From: JASHVB01 sp963762885
Lineage (GTDB): Bacteria; Pseudomonadota; Alphaproteobacteria; Acetobacterales; Acetobacteraceae
Assembly (NCBI GenBank): GCA_963762885.1
Contig: CAVXNH010000111.1
Coordinates: 19,894-83,893 of the forward strand
Length of the DNA stretch: 64,000 nucleotides
Reading direction: 5' to 3'
The position numbers and the translations under genes are program-made. Shown here in pieces: positions 63,787-64,000 of this stretch. A model generated the notes under the pieces. The model was not told the origin of the DNA. It searched no databases and was given only the letters and a program-made list of their open reading frames with translations. Position 1 is the first letter of the stretch. The number at the start of each line of letters is the position of its first letter.

Positions 63787-64000
63787 GCGGCGTCCCCAGA
63801 TAGGCGGCGATGACGTCCGGATTCTTCGACACCGTAGCGTAGTCGCCCTCGGTCAGTACGCGGCCGCGAGTTAGCACGGTGATGGTGTCGCACAGGCCTT
63901 CCACCACAGACAGATTGTGCTCCACCATCAGGATGGTACGGCCGTTGCGCACGCGCTTGACCAACTCGACGATGCGATCCACGTCGTCATGGCCCATGCC
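63779..64000 (-). CDS. livG: liv-type ABC transporter ATPase, LivG family, C-terminal part (system 3; cut by window edge)
   Basis: Only the last about 73 residues are in the window: IVELVKRVRNGRTILMVEHNLSVVEGLCDTITVLTRGRVL with the H-loop His, ending YATVSKNPDVIAAYLGTPHA. Length and motifs fit LivG. The 5' part lies beyond base 64000. First visible gene of the system 3 operon, which reads LivG-LivF-binding protein-LivH-LivM. Confidence 0.85.
   Translation of the reverse strand, partial: GMGHDDVDRIVELVKRVRNGRTILMVEHNLSVVEGLCDTITVLTRGRVLTEGDYATVSKNPDVIAAYLGTPHA

Overview
The window is high-GC DNA from an alphaproteobacterium, most likely Acetobacteraceae or a close relative. This is inferred from gene content (phasin, Trm112/DUF971/CnoX block, three liv-type ABC systems, folB next to a pteridine-reductase-like SDR), from many GTG/TTG starts, and from dispersed palindromic repeats that begin GTCATTGCGAG or GTCATGGCCGG. 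No rRNA gene is present; one tRNA-Gly(GCC) lies at 38140..38214. Species cannot be named from the sequence alone.

Layout. (1) 1-11.4 kb: a cell-surface glycan type cluster with a TylF-like methyltransferase, a TPR protein, UDP-galactopyranose mutase, a glycosyltransferase-like/methyltransferase protein cut by an in-frame amber codon, a secreted protein, an IS5-family insertion, and three paralogues of an unrecognised family sharing a C-E-(F/V)-G...QR..GAEP motif. (2) 11.4-12.5 kb: dinB, whose last codons are supplied by a dispersed repeat. (3) 12.7-27.8 kb: a block of small-molecule importers (liv system 1; a polyamine-type D-B-C-A system; liv system 2) with two iron/2-oxoglutarate oxygenases. 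Many of these genes carry one-base frameshifts. (4) 28-37.3 kb: phasin, SpoIIAA-like, small proteins, a Crp/Fnr regulator, a YqjD-like protein, a frameshifted entericidin, an MlaC-like protein and an RND efflux pair. (5) 38-46 kb: tRNA-Gly, CnoX, LON-domain protein, Trm112, DUF971, a stand-alone adenylation enzyme, a fatty-acid desaturase, an ACT protein, an L,D-transpeptidase and GTP cyclohydrolase II. (6) 46-54 kb: response regulator, Ni/Co permease, uvrC, folB and SDR, DrrAB-like exporter. (7) 54-64 kb: DUF35 protein plus thiolase, two acyl-CoA dehydrogenases, a Tat-exported phosphatase and liv system 3, which runs off the right edge.

Two features dominate. First, about 17 otherwise well-conserved genes are broken by single-base indels (13 positions inside 14.9-27.5 kb) and one by an amber codon, while long genes such as the RND pump, uvrC, dinB and the acyl-CoA dehydrogenases are intact. 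This is either recent gene decay or consensus error; only reads can decide. Frameshifted genes are listed as pseudogenes over their full span with the junction stated. Second, intergenic regions are rich in palindromic elements of several families: GTCATTGCGAG and GTCATGGCCGG types, CAGAT-rich long hairpins, CCTCTCCCGC types and a MITE pair with GTACCAACCCGC ends.

The most promising undescribed biology is the three-paralogue family at 8002-11378, together with the GWS..E...W accessory domain that two of its members share with the methyltransferase at the left edge. The gene pattern suggests a surface-glycan role, but function is unknown.
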